DNA of 64,000 nucleotides from Actinoplanes sp. KI2 (GTDB lineage Bacteria > Actinomycetota > Actinomycetes > Mycobacteriales > Micromonosporaceae). Under the pieces are notes generated by a model. The model had not been told where the DNA came from. It did no database searches and saw only the letters and a program-made list of their open reading frames with translations. The first letter of the stretch is position 1. Every line of letters starts with the position of its first letter. The DNA lies in assembly GCF_025630775.1 (NCBI RefSeq), contig NZ_JAOSZE010000001.1, forward strand, positions 248,001 through 312,000, written 5' to 3'. Below, piece after piece: positions 17,011-24,879 of this stretch. The translations under genes were made by a program, and so were the position numbers.

Positions 17011-17530
17011 ACCGCTGAGCGGCCTCCGGCTTGACCCCTCGCGGACGGGAGGCGCCGCAGGTCATGGGCGGTGCGAAACCGTCACGCATCGTGGTGACCA
17101 ACGGTGGACGGCAACGCCGCCCGGGTATTCAAAATCCCTTCACACCCCATCAAGTCCGGCGGCTCCGATGGAGTTGGGCTTGCTATGGCCCCGGCGGCCG
17201 CTTTGTCCGTGCTTTCAGTTACCGGAAAGAGTTACGCTCCGTGCGGAAAGAGCCGTCGTCCGTACGTCTGTCGGGCCTCCGCCGTTCGGGTGTTCTCCAT
17301 GATCAGATGTCGTGTACGTAACGCCGCCGTTTCGCCCTTCGATGGGCCAACTGGCTAGCTGGGTCGATTACTAACGGTCACGGACGGGCGACGGCCCTAA
17401 TACCGGCGCTGTTGCGCAAGTCACGTAGGCAAAAACCACCGGATCAGACAATGTGGTGCAACCGGCTGGTGAGAACTTTTCGCAAGGTTGCCCCTAGGCC
17501 GATGTCCGATAACTGTCCTAGATTTGACAT
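17011..17530. other. 520-bp region without a convincing gene
   Basis: It contains the tRNA-Ser-like fragment (17124-17149), a repeated CGGAAAGAG word near 17222 and 17239, and a more AT-rich stretch from 17330 to 17530. Short open frames of up to 96 codons occur but have no ribosome binding sites or recognisable domains. It looks like a decayed junction. Confidence 0.5.
17124..17149 (+). repeat. tRNA-Ser 3'-end-like fragment, possible att remnant
   Basis: The segment matches the T arm and acceptor 3' side of the tRNA-Ser at 13737-13823 with one inserted A and a CA/AC difference; AAATCCCTTCAC is identical. There is no tRNA body around it. Such a partial tRNA 3' end is what integration into a tRNA gene leaves behind. 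Confidence 0.5.
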
Positions 17531-17740
17531 GTGAGAGTTGAGCATCACTGGTGGAATGGTGACGTCCGGATCGCACGCCGTGACGTCTTCGTGCGCACCG
17601 ACGGCAGCGTCTGGGAAGTCGAAGCTCAGATGGGCGGGCCAGACGGCAAGTCGAAGGTGCAGAGTTGTCCAGGACGTGCATCTGCGATGATCCTGGCGGA
17701 CGCGTGGCGCGGGCCACGCTGGCAGTGGCGCGAGATCTAA
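17531..17740 (+). CDS. small hypothetical protein
   Basis: 69 residues from GTG 17531, which is 6 nt after the -10-like TAGATT (17519-17524), so possibly leaderless. The sequence is balanced and rich in Trp and charged residues (VEHHWWNGDVRIARRD, then VWEVEAQMGGPDGKS), suggesting a small folded beta-rich protein. I recognise no family. There is no signal peptide and no membrane segment. Confidence 0.6.
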   Translation: MRVEHHWWNGDVRIARRDVFVRTDGSVWEVEAQMGGPDGKSKVQSCPGRASAMILADAWRGPRWQWREI

Positions 17741-17800
17741 AGCGCCTTGGGCCGGCTGCGCCGCCTGCTTGACCTCATCGGCCAGCCGAGATTTTCCTAC

Positions 17801-17828
17801 GGGCCGGACCCTTTCGGGGGTCCGGCCC
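17801..17828 (+). terminator. hairpin before the STAS gene
   Basis: 11-bp perfect stem GGGCCGGACCC/GGGTCCGGCCC with a 6-nt loop, 60 bp after the 69-residue ORF. There is no T tract. The right arm overlaps the first of three direct repeats, so it could be regulatory. Confidence 0.55.
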
Positions 17829-17890
17829 GTACGCGTTCGGCGCTTTCGAGGTCCGGCCCGCACGCATCGGGTCCGGCGCGTACGCGGTGG
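17820..17890 (+). repeat. three imperfect 20-bp direct repeats upstream of STAS gene
   Basis: Copies at 17820-17840, 17851-17870 and 17871-17890 share the core GTCCGGCCCG(T/C)ACGC (third copy GTCCGGCGCGTACGC). They lie 60-130 bp upstream of the STAS start, where operator sites would be expected. Confidence 0.6.
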
Positions 17891-17951
17891 GCCGGTGAAT
17901 CGGACCGCTTGTCCGGCAGGGAGCACTTGTCCGGATTTAACGTTTCATCCC

Positions 17952-18293
17952 ATGCAGGTCATTGTCACCGACCACCGCTGCGACATCGCGGTGCTGCATC
18001 TCAGGGGCGAGCTCGACGCCGACACCGCCGGCGCCCTGCGAGCGACTCTGGCCGATCTGCTGGAACGCCCGGTTCCCCGGATCGTCGTCGACCTCACCGA
18101 CCTCAAGTTCTGCGACTCGGTCGGGCTGAGCGCCTTCATCACGAGCAAGCAGGTGATCACGGCGCGGGGCGGGTGGCTGAGCTTCGCCGGCGCGAACCGG
18201 TTCCTGGTGCGGCTGCTCGAGACGGTGGGGCTGAGCAAGTATTTCGCGATCTTCCCGGACGTGGACGACGCGATCGCCGCCGGGCAGCTCTGA
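17952..18293 (+). CDS. STAS-domain anti-anti-sigma factor
   Basis: 113 residues forming a single STAS domain. The phosphorylation motif DSVGLSAF is present with Ser56 as the likely site, and the strand-helix pattern matches SpoIIAA/RsbV proteins. In the family the unphosphorylated form binds an anti-sigma kinase and frees a sigma factor. No anti-sigma kinase or sigma gene lies next to it, so the partner is elsewhere. Upstream are three direct repeats; a strong terminator follows. Confidence 0.93.
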   Translation: MQVIVTDHRCDIAVLHLRGELDADTAGALRATLADLLERPVPRIVVDLTDLKFCDSVGLSAFITSKQVITARGGWLSFAGANRFLVRLLETVGLSKYFAIFPDVDDAIAAGQL

Positions 18294-18299
18294 TGCGGA

Positions 18300-18343
18300 A
18301 ATGAACAGGGCCGGAACCCACGCGGGGTCCGGCCCTGTTCATT
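18300..18343. terminator. strong hairpin between STAS gene and tRNA-Ser
   Basis: Perfect 16-bp stem (18300-18315 with 18328-18343) around a 12-nt loop, between the converging STAS and tRNA-Ser genes. It can serve both strands. Confidence 0.85.
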
Positions 18344-18350
18344 CGACTGG

Positions 18351-18435
18351 CGGAGGATACGAGATTCGAACTCGTGAGGGTGTTAACCCAACACGCTTTC
18401 CAAGCGTGCGCCCTAGGCCTCTAGGCGAATCCTCC
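18351..18435 (-). tRNA. tRNA-Ser (GGA)
   Basis: 85-nt gene on the minus strand: acceptor stem GGAGGAT/ATCCTCC, anticodon GGA in the loop TTGGAAA, a long variable arm and a GAGTTCGAATCTC T arm. CCA is not encoded. It reads UCC and UCU codons. Confidence 0.96.
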
Positions 18436-18484
18436 GTCGGTCAGGATACAGACATCTGTGCCGCGACGTACGTGTGGGTCGGCG

Positions 18485-18512
18485 CTTGCTGGATCTCGGG
18501 GGCGGGTAGGCT
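18485..18512 (+). promoter_or_regulatory. candidate promoter of the SRP RNA gene
   Basis: CTTGCT (18485-18490) and TAGGCT (18507-18512) with 16 bp between; the -10 ends right before the start of the SRP RNA. Confidence 0.5.
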
Positions 18513-18609
18513 CTGGGGCAGCCCCTCGTGCGGCGTGTATCTCGTGAACCTCCCCAGGGCCGGAAGGCAGCAAGGATAAGCGGGCTCTGACGGGTGCACG
18601 GGGGGTCCT
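18513..18609 (+). ncRNA. ffs: bacterial small signal recognition particle RNA (4.5S)
   Basis: It carries the conserved SRP domain IV core: GAACCTCCCCAGG, then GGAAGGCAGCAAGG and AAGCGGGCTCT. The flanking arms CCCCTCGTGC and GCACGGGGGG pair to close a single long hairpin of about 90 nt. The RNA binds Ffh and targets membrane proteins. It sits just upstream of dnaX, as in many actinobacteria. End points are approximate to a few bases. Confidence 0.93.
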
Positions 18610-18666
18610 TGTTTTGGTTCTTGTCGTACCCCCGACGGACAATGGCGCGGTCGTTGAGGAGGGGTA

Positions 18667-21600
18667 GTGGCACTCGCTCTGTACCGCAAGTACCGTCCAC
18701 GGACGTTCGCCGAGGTCATCGGGCAGGAACACGTCACCGAGCCGCTGTCGCAAGCGCTCCGCAGCGGGCGGCTGCACCACGCATATCTCTTCTCCGGCCC
18801 GCGCGGCTGTGGCAAGACGTCCAGCGCCCGCATCCTGGCCCGCTCGCTCAACTGCGAGCAGGGCCCCACGCCCGAGCCGTGCGGGGTGTGCGCGTCCTGC
18901 CGCTCGCTGGCCAACGACGGCGCCGGGTCGATCGACGTCATCGAGATCGACGCGGCCAGCCACGGCGGCGTCGACGACGCGCGCGACCTGCGGGAGAAGG
19001 CGTTCTTCGCCCCCGCCAGCAGCCGCTACAAGATCTACGTGATCGACGAGGCACACATGGTCTCGTCGGCCGGCTTCAACGCGCTGCTCAAGCTCGTCGA
19101 GGAGCCGCCGGAGTACGTGAAGTTCATCTTCGCGACCACCGAGCCGGAAAAGGTGCTCGGCACGATCCGCTCCCGCACCCACCACTACCCGTTCCGGCTG
19201 ATCCCGCCGGCGGTGCTCCGGCCGTACCTGCAGCAGCTCACCGACGCCGAGGGCATCCACGTCGAGCCGGCCGTCTTCCCGCTGGTGGTGCGGGCCGGCG
19301 GCGGCAGCGCGCGAGACACCCTGTCGGTGCTCGACCAGCTGATCGCCGGCGCCGGCCCGGACGGTGTGTCGTACGCGCGGGCGATCGCCCTGCTCGGCGT
19401 CACCGACGTCACGCTGATCGACGAGATGTGCGACGCGATCGCCGCCGGCGACGGCGCCGCGGCCTACGCGACGATCGACCGGGTCGCCGAGGCCGGGCAC
19501 GATCCGCGCCGGTTCGCCTCCGACCTGCTCGAGCGCTTCCGCGACCTGATCGTGCTGCAGCAGGTGCCCGACGCGGTGGCCAAGGGCCTGATCGACGGCC
19601 CGGCCGACCAGCTGGAGGCGATGAACGCGCAGGCCGGCCGGCTGGGCCCGGCGACGCTGTCGCGCTGCGCCGACATCGTGCACAACGGCCTGGTCGAGAT
19701 GCGCGGCACGACCGCGCCCCGGCTGCTGCTCGAGCTGATCACGGCGCGCATGCTGCTGCCGGGCGCCGAGGATTCGACCGGTGCGCTGCTGCAGCGGTTG
19801 GAGCGCATGGAGCGGCGGCTCACTCTGAGCGGTGACGTTCCCGCCGTACGCGAGGAGAGCGGCGACGCGGCACCGGTTGCCCCCGTGGTGGTTGACGGTG
19901 GCGCGCCCGCGGGTGGCGGCGGCGGTCTGTCGGCGGCTCGGGCGGCAGCGGCGGCGGCCGGTCGGCGGTCCGCTGCCACGACCCCGACCACGGGTCGGCG
20001 GCCGGCGGCGCCTGCCGAGGCGGCGGCGCCTGCCGAGGCGGGGGCGGCTCGGCCCGCCGCGCCGGAGCCCGCGCCTGCGGCCTCGGCCGTCGACGAACCG
20101 GACAGCTACGACGACGAGCCCCCGCCCTGGGATGAGGCGCCCGATGACGAGCCTGCTGCCGCTCAGCTGAGCCGGGCGGTTCCGGCGTCTCGCTCGGCCG
20201 AGAGCGCGTCGGCCGCGCCTGCCTCCGCGTCGGCTGCGCCCGCTCCCGCCGCGCCCGCTCCCGCCGCGCCCGCTCCTGCCGCGCCCGCTTCTGCGTCGGC
20301 TTCCTCGATCTCTACGGTCTCCGGCGCGGCTTCGGCCTCTGGCGCGGCCTCGGGCTCGACCCCCTCGGCTCCGGCCCAGGCTGTCTCGTCGGCGGCGGGG
20401 CGGCGGCCCGAGCCGGCCGGGCTGCTTCCGGATGCGCCCGAGGAGCCGGCGGCCGCGGCCGTGGCCGACACGCCCGGCCGGCTGACCGTGTCGGGCGTGC
20501 GTGAGGTGTGGCCGGAGGTCGTCGCCGAGGTGCGCAAGCAGCCGCGCGGCAAGGTCATTGGCCCGATGATCGCGGACGCCGTGGTCCGGTCGCTGGATGG
20601 CGACACCGTCGTCCTGGTGCACCAGCACGACTGGGCCGCCGCCCGGATCACCCAGGAGTCGGCGCTGGTCACGAATGCGCTCTACGAGACGCTCGGCGGC
20701 CGCTGGCAGATCCGGTGCGAGGTCGGCGGTGTCGAGGGCGGCAACGGCGGCGACCCGTCGCGCGGCCCCGCCCGCCGGGAGGCACCGCCGAGGGCCCGTA
20801 ACGACTCGGCCCACGAGCCCGGCCAGCGCGCAACGACATCCACCGCGCCGCGCGCGGCGACCGGGGCGCAGCAGGCGCAGGTCGCTTCGGCCCGTCCGCC
20901 GCAGGCGCGCCGCCAGGAGACCGAGTCCGCGGGTTCGTCCGACGACGATTGGCCAGAGCCGGTCCGGCCCGGCGGCTCGGCGACACCCGCGGTCACGCCC
21001 CCGCCCGTCGACGACGAGGAAGAGGACTGGCCGGAGGTGCGCCCGATCGGCACGCCCTCGGCGACTTCGGTGGGCGCGACGCCCTCGGGTGACGGCTCCG
21101 CGGCCGACATTCCGCCCCGGAGCGATGCGAGGGCGGCGGCGGGCTCCGGTCGTGCCGACGACCGCGTCGCGCAGGATGCACCAGGTCGACCGTCGGGCGG
21201 TGCCGCAGGCGGCCCTGCGAGGTCGTCAGGCGGCGTGCCGGTCGTCGAGGCGGCGCCCGACCGCAACGCCGGCCAGAACGGCCAGGAGTGGGCTGACGGT
21301 CCGTCGGCCGCGGCTCCGGGCGATGCAGGCTCGGCGCTTGGGGGCGGTGGGTCTTCCGCGTCCGGCGGCGATGCGGGTTCGGCGCTTGGGGGCGGTGGGT
21401 CTTCCGCGTCCGGCGGCGATGCGGGTTCGGCGGCTGCGGGTGGTGGGCGTTCTGCGCCTGGGGGCGATGCGCGTTCCGCGCCGGCGGGTGGTGGGCGTTC
21501 TGCGCCCGGGGGTGACGCGGGTTCGGCGCTTGGGGGCGGTGGGTCTTCCGCGTCCGGCGGTGATGCGGGTTCGGCGGCTGCGGGTGGTGGGCGCTCCGGG

Positions 21601-22041
21601 CCCGTGGGCGGTGGGCCTTCCGCGCCCCCGCGAGGCGTGTCTTCGGCTCCCGCGGCGGGCAGTGCCGGCGCGGCCGCCGCTGCGCGTGCCGCTCGCAATG
21701 CCGGTCCCGGCAGTGGGCTGGCGGCGGCGCGGGCTGCTGTGGCCGGTGCGCGCTCCGCGGCGGCGGCGCGGCAGGGGGCGGCTCGTCCGGGCGTTCCGCC
21801 GGCGGCTCCCGTGTCGCCGTCGGCGGGCTGGTCTGACGGGTCGCCGACCGAGGAGGCGCCCTACGACCCCGAGTTCGACGGGCCGCCGCGCGGCGGGGGC
21901 TCGGCCTATGAGGGCTTCGACCCGGGTGACGAGCCGCTGGACGACGTGATCGACGAGAAGACGGCGCGGGAGAGCAGCGAGCAGCAGGCCATGCGCCTGC
22001 TCCAGGAGGTACTGGGCGCCGAGAAGATCGGCGAGAGCTGA
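18667..22041 (+). CDS. dnaX: DNA polymerase III subunit gamma/tau
   Basis: 1124 residues, long for the family. The N-terminal clamp-loader AAA+ module (about 1-370) has Walker A FSGPRGCGKTS, the zinc knuckle CEQGPTPEPCGVCASC and Walker B VIDEAH. After a low-complexity Ala/Pro linker, a conserved tau domain (about 600-690, VSGVREVWPEVVAEVRKQ to LYETLGGRWQIRCEV) appears. A very long Gly/Ser/Ala-rich tail follows with six 16-residue repeats, then an acidic C-terminus. The start is GTG 18667 with GAGGAGG upstream. It loads the beta clamp and organises the replisome. It probably forms an operon with ybaB and recR despite a 421-bp gap. Confidence 0.95.
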   Translation: MALALYRKYRPRTFAEVIGQEHVTEPLSQALRSGRLHHAYLFSGPRGCGKTSSARILARSLNCEQGPTPEPCGVCASCRSLANDGAGSIDVIEIDAASHGGVDDARDLREKAFFAPASSRYKIYVIDEAHMVSSAGFNALLKLVEEPPEYVKFIFATTEPEKVLGTIRSRTHHYPFRLIPPAVLRPYLQQLTDAEGIHVEPAVFPLVVRAGGGSARDTLSVLDQLIAGAGPDGVSYARAIALLGVTDVTLIDEMCDAIAAGDGAAAYATIDRVAEAGHDPRRFASDLLERFRDLIVLQQVPDAVAKGLIDGPADQLEAMNAQAGRLGPATLSRCADIVHNGLVEMRGTTAPRLLLELITARMLLPGAEDSTGALLQRLERMERRLTLSGDVPAVREESGDAAPVAPVVVDGGAPAGGGGGLSAARAAAAAAGRRSAATTPTTGRRPAAPAEAAAPAEAGAARPAAPEPAPAASAVDEPDSYDDEPPPWDEAPDDEPAAAQLSRAVPASRSAESASAAPASASAAPAPAAPAPAAPAPAAPASASASSISTVSGAASASGAASGSTPSAPAQAVSSAAGRRPEPAGLLPDAPEEPAAAAVADTPGRLTVSGVREVWPEVVAEVRKQPRGKVIGPMIADAVVRSLDGDTVVLVHQHDWAAARITQESALVTNALYETLGGRWQIRCEVGGVEGGNGGDPSRGPARREAPPRARNDSAHEPGQRATTSTAPRAATGAQQAQVASARPPQARRQETESAGSSDDDWPEPVRPGGSATPAVTPPPVDDEEEDWPEVRPIGTPSATSVGATPSGDGSAADIPPRSDARAAAGSGRADDRVAQDAPGRPSGGAAGGPARSSGGVPVVEAAPDRNAGQNGQEWADGPSAAAPGDAGSALGGGGSSASGGDAGSALGGGGSSASGGDAGSAAAGGGRSAPGGDARSAPAGGGRSAPGGDAGSALGGGGSSASGGDAGSAAAGGGRSGPVGGGPSAPPRGVSSAPAAGSAGAAAAARAARNAGPGSGLAAARAAVAGARSAAAARQGAARPGVPPAAPVSPSAGWSDGSPTEEAPYDPEFDGPPRGGGSAYEGFDPGDEPLDDVIDEKTARESSEQQAMRLLQEVLGAEKIGES
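21322..21609. repeat. 48-bp x 6 in-frame repeat array inside dnaX
   Basis: Six contiguous 48-bp units starting at 21322, 21370, 21418, 21466, 21514 and 21562, encoding 16-residue units such as GDAGSALGGGGSSASG. Units 1, 2 and 5 are nearly identical, as are 3 and 6, which suggests expansion of a two-type higher-order unit. Confidence 0.93.
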
Positions 22042-22046
22042 GGCGA

Positions 22047-22242
22047 GCCGGCGCGTGCCGGCCGCGGCTGAGACGCGCGTGTCGGCCGGCGGCCAGGCAG
22101 TGCGCGGCGGCGGTGCGCGGCGGCGGTGCGCGGCGGCGGTGCGCGGCGGCGGTGCGCGGCGGCGGTGCGGGGCGGCGGTGCGCGGCTGAGCGGTGCGGTA
22201 GGGGACGTGGGCCAAGACGCGCCGGCGCGTGCCGGCCGCGGC
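22047..22242. repeat. 22-bp direct repeats flanking a tandem array
   Basis: The same 22 bp occurs at 22047-22068 and 22221-22242 on either side of the 13-bp array. The enclosed 421-bp gap between dnaX and ybaB otherwise shows no gene. Confidence 0.8.
22100..22189. repeat. 13-bp tandem repeat array
   Basis: Five perfect copies of GTGCGCGGCGGCG starting at 22100 and two decayed copies reaching 22189. The period is not a multiple of three and no gene uses it, so it is a noncoding minisatellite. Confidence 0.93.
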
Positions 22243-22462
22243 CAAGCCGTCCGTCCGCCGCGGAGGTGCCTGTCGGCGGGCTCGCCGGAGGTCCGTGAGC
22301 GGCGTGCCGGGCTTGACGGGATGGTGTGGCTCGGACGCCGTGGTGTGGCTCTGACGGGTATGTATCGGGCGCCGACTACGCTGGGCGGCGATTGACGTGG
22401 CCGGCCGGGCGGGTGGCGACGGCGCTCAGGACATGGTGACCTTCTAGCTGAGGAGCGGTGGC

Positions 22463-22795
22463 ATGCGCCCCGGTGGACAGCCGAACATGCAGCAGATCAT
22501 GAAGCAGGCGCAGAAGATGCAGCAGCAGGTCGCCCAGGCGCAGGCCGAGCTGGCCGCCGCCGAGGTGACCGGCACTGCCGGGGGCGGCCTGGTGTCCGTG
22601 CTGATGACCGGGCTCGGCGAGGTCAAGTCGGTGCGGATCGATCCCAAGGCGGTCGACCCCGACGACATCGAGTCGCTGGAAGACCTGGTGCTCGCCGCGA
22701 TCCGGAACGCGGCCGAGGCGCAGCGCGAGCTCACCGAGGCGAAGATGGGGCCGGCCACCGGCGGTCTCGGCGGCCTCGGCCTCCCCGGGTTCTGA
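22463..22795 (+). CDS. YbaB/EbfC family nucleoid-associated protein
   Basis: 110 residues. The N-terminal helix is Gln/Met-rich ([19 protein letters not shown]), followed by the YbaB core [19 protein letters not shown] and a C-terminal helix. The family forms tweezers-shaped dimers that bind DNA. It lies between dnaX and recR, its near-universal position. The start is ATG 22463 with GAGGAG upstream, and recR begins 4 bp after its stop. Confidence 0.94.
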   Translation: MRPGGQPNMQQIMKQAQKMQQQVAQAQAELAAAEVTGTAGGGLVSVLMTGLGEVKSVRIDPKAVDPDDIESLEDLVLAAIRNAAEAQRELTEAKMGPATGGLGGLGLPGF

Positions 22796-22799
22796 TCAC

Positions 22800-23393
22800 G
22801 TGTACGAGGGCGCCATCCAGGATCTGATCGACGAGCTGGGGCGGCTCCCGGGCGTCGGGCCCAAGAGCGCCCAGCGGATCGCCTTCCACGTTCTCTCCGC
22901 CGACCCGGCGGACGTCAACCGGCTCGCCACGGCCCTGCGCAAGGTGAAGGAGCTCGTTCGCTTCTGCACGATCTGCTTCAACGTGGCCGAATCCGAGCAG
23001 TGCCGGATCTGCCGGGACGTGCGGCGCACCAACGAGGTGCTCTGCGTCGTGGAGGAGCCGAAGGACGTCGTCGCGATCGAGCGGACCGGCGAGTTCCGCG
23101 GCCGGTACCACGTTCTCGGCGGCGCGATCAATCCGCTCGAAGGCGTCGGCCCGGACCAGCTCCGCATCCGTGAGCTGCTGTTACGTCTGGGAACGGGTGA
23201 GGTTCAGGAGCTGATCCTGGCGACCGACCCGAATACCGAGGGCGAGGCCACGGCCACCTATCTGGCCCTGATGGTCAAACCGATGGGTATCAAGGTCACC
23301 CGGTTGGCCAGCGGTCTGCCGGTCGGCGGCGACCTCGAGTACGCCGACGAGATCACGCTCGGTCGAGCCTTCGAAGGACGCCGAGCTATATAG
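22800..23393 (+). CDS. recR: recombination mediator RecR
   Basis: 197 residues, full length. It contains the helix-hairpin-helix ([20 protein letters not shown]), a four-Cys zinc finger ([16 protein letters not shown]), a Toprim domain beginning [12 protein letters not shown] with [12 protein letters not shown], and the C-terminal Walker-B-like end. It acts with RecF/RecO to load RecA at gaps. The start is GTG 22800, 4 bp after ybaB, so it is co-transcribed. Confidence 0.96.
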   Translation: MYEGAIQDLIDELGRLPGVGPKSAQRIAFHVLSADPADVNRLATALRKVKELVRFCTICFNVAESEQCRICRDVRRTNEVLCVVEEPKDVVAIERTGEFRGRYHVLGGAINPLEGVGPDQLRIRELLLRLGTGEVQELILATDPNTEGEATATYLALMVKPMGIKVTRLASGLPVGGDLEYADEITLGRAFEGRRAI

Positions 23394-23422
23394 ATAAGCG
23401 TCAGGTAACTCGGCCGTAACAC

Positions 23423-23452
23423 CTAGCTAGTGATTTAGTCCGGATTAGCTAG
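23423..23452. promoter_or_regulatory. inverted repeat downstream of recR, possible operator
   Basis: CTAGCTA (23423-23429) and TAGCTAG (23446-23452), 16 bp apart, in an AT-rich stretch about 340 bp before the ABC operon. Function unknown. Confidence 0.35.
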
Positions 23453-23552
23453 ATCCAGGCCGTCTGACGCGGTAGTTTCCGTTTGGTCGGTGCCGTAGGT
23501 CACAGCCACATAACGGGGGAGACACGGAACCGTCCGAGTGCGGACCGTGAAC

Positions 23553-23581
23553 TTGACCGCGGCACCACATTAGGTGAATGT
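23553..23581 (+). promoter_or_regulatory. candidate promoter of the peptide ABC operon
   Basis: TTGACC (23553-23558), a 17-bp spacer and GAATGT (23576-23581). A transcript from here would have a leader of about 200 nt before the first permease. Confidence 0.45.
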
Positions 23582-23609
23582 TCCTTGCGATGGCGGCACC
23601 CCCGCCGTT

Positions 23610-23662
23610 GAGTGCCCTCGTGGCTCGGACTCATCTGACCGACGCAACGAGGGTCGGCACTC
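23610..23662 (+). promoter_or_regulatory. structured leader hairpin before the ABC operon
   Basis: GAGTGCC plus CTCGT (23610-23621) can pair with ACGAG (23647-23651) and GGCACTC (23656-23662) with a 4-nt bulge. The region carries no supported gene and lies in the presumed 5' leader. It matches no riboswitch class I know. Confidence 0.4.
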
Positions 23663-23793
23663 GAAGCATGAGACAACCGATCGGTTGCCGGACGCTGCGG
23701 GAGCCATCGCCTACGACTCGCCGTCGATGCGGTGTGCCGTTGGCTGTGAGCGCCCCGCTTCGTGCCGGTTACCCGAGGAAGGACCGGCGCTAG

Positions 23794-24798
23794 ATGTCGC
23801 TTGGCCCGGAGGCGTCAATCTCCGACGAGATCACGCCCACCGACGACGCGGCTGTGGAACGGAATGCCGGCGAGAACGCTATCGCCGGTCGGTCCCTGAA
23901 GCAGATAGCCTGGCGTCGACTCAAGAAGGACCGGGTTGCGCTCGGCGGCGGCATCGTCATCCTCTTTTTGATCTTCATCGCGTTCATCGCTCCACTGTTG
24001 ATCAAGTGGTTCGGGCACCCGTTCGATGAACTGCACGGCGACACGATCGATGCCACTCTCGGTTTGCCGAAGGGTCATCTGGGCGGCATCTCGAAGGAAT
24101 TCATCCTCGGTGTCGAGCCGGTCAACGGGCGGGACATCTTCAGCCGCATCGTGTACGGCGCGCAGACCACCCTGACCGTCGCCTTCCTCTCCGCGTTCCT
24201 CTCGACCTTCCTCGGGGTCGTCTTCGGGATGAGCGCCGGCTTCCTGGGCGGCTGGGTCGACTCGATCGTCAGCCGGATCATGGATTTCCTGCTCGCGTTC
24301 CCCCAGCTGCTCTTCTCGATCGCATTGGTGTCGGTGCTGCCGCAGACGCTGTTCGGCTTCAGCGGCCGATGGTCGAGATCGCTTGTCCTGATCGCGGTGA
24401 TCGGGTTCTTCGGCTGGCCGTACATCGGGCGCATCGTCCGCGGCCAGACGCTCTCCCTGCGTGAGCGGGAGTTCGTCGAGGCCTCGCGTAGCCTGGGCGC
24501 GCGCTCGCCGCGCATCCTGTTCCGCGAGGTGCTGCCCAACCTGGCCGCGCCGATCCTCGTCTACACGACGCTGATCATCCCGACCAACATCCTCACCGAG
24601 GCGGCGTTGAGCTTCCTCGGTGTCGGTATCCCCCCGCCGTACCCCTCCTGGGGCGGCATGCTCTCGGACGCCGTGGCGACGTTCCGCTACGACCCCATGT
24701 TCATGATCATTCCCGGCACGATGATCTTCATTACCGTGTTGGCGTTCAACCTATTCGGTGACGGTCTTCGCGACGCGCTGGACCCGAAGGCTCACTGA
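23794..24798 (+). CDS. peptide-type ABC transporter permease (DppC/OppC-like)
   Basis: 334 residues. A cytoplasmic N-terminus of about 50 residues precedes six membrane segments. The BPD_transp_1 signature is clear: EFVEASRSLGARSPRILFREVLPN (the EAA loop, given here in part as EASRSLGARSPRILFRE). The N-terminal segment LKQIAWRRLKKDRVALGG matches the OppC_N extension. It is one half of the membrane channel of a dipeptide/oligopeptide/nickel-type importer. It is the first gene of the operon, with GAGGAAGGA upstream of ATG 23794. Peptide import is the usual role; the exact substrate cannot be told. Confidence 0.92.
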   Translation: MSLGPEASISDEITPTDDAAVERNAGENAIAGRSLKQIAWRRLKKDRVALGGGIVILFLIFIAFIAPLLIKWFGHPFDELHGDTIDATLGLPKGHLGGISKEFILGVEPVNGRDIFSRIVYGAQTTLTVAFLSAFLSTFLGVVFGMSAGFLGGWVDSIVSRIMDFLLAFPQLLFSIALVSVLPQTLFGFSGRWSRSLVLIAVIGFFGWPYIGRIVRGQTLSLREREFVEASRSLGARSPRILFREVLPNLAAPILVYTTLIIPTNILTEAALSFLGVGIPPPYPSWGGMLSDAVATFRYDPMFMIIPGTMIFITVLAFNLFGDGLRDALDPKAH

Positions 24799-24879
24799 CG
24801 AATTTCTGGGATCGAAGCGGTTCCATCGCATGAAATCTCGGCGGCCTCTCGCAGGTCGCCGTTCAAGGAGGTAGGAGTT

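Noticed and set aside
17031-17358. Open frames of 84-96 codons in the 17.0-17.4 kb gap
   Set aside because: No ribosome binding site, no domain, irregular composition; one runs through the tRNA-like fragment.
18421-20814. 797-codon minus-strand open frame opposite dnaX
   Set aside because: Shadow of a GC-rich gene: composition is Arg/Gly-rich without domains, while the plus strand encodes a complete DnaX.
18667-22041. Programmed frameshift giving a gamma form of DnaX
   Set aside because: No slippery A-run with a following hairpin was seen in this GC-rich gene.
21322-22189. Repeat arrays as a CRISPR
   Set aside because: Units are contiguous with no unique spacers; the first array is coding and the second is a 13-bp minisatellite.
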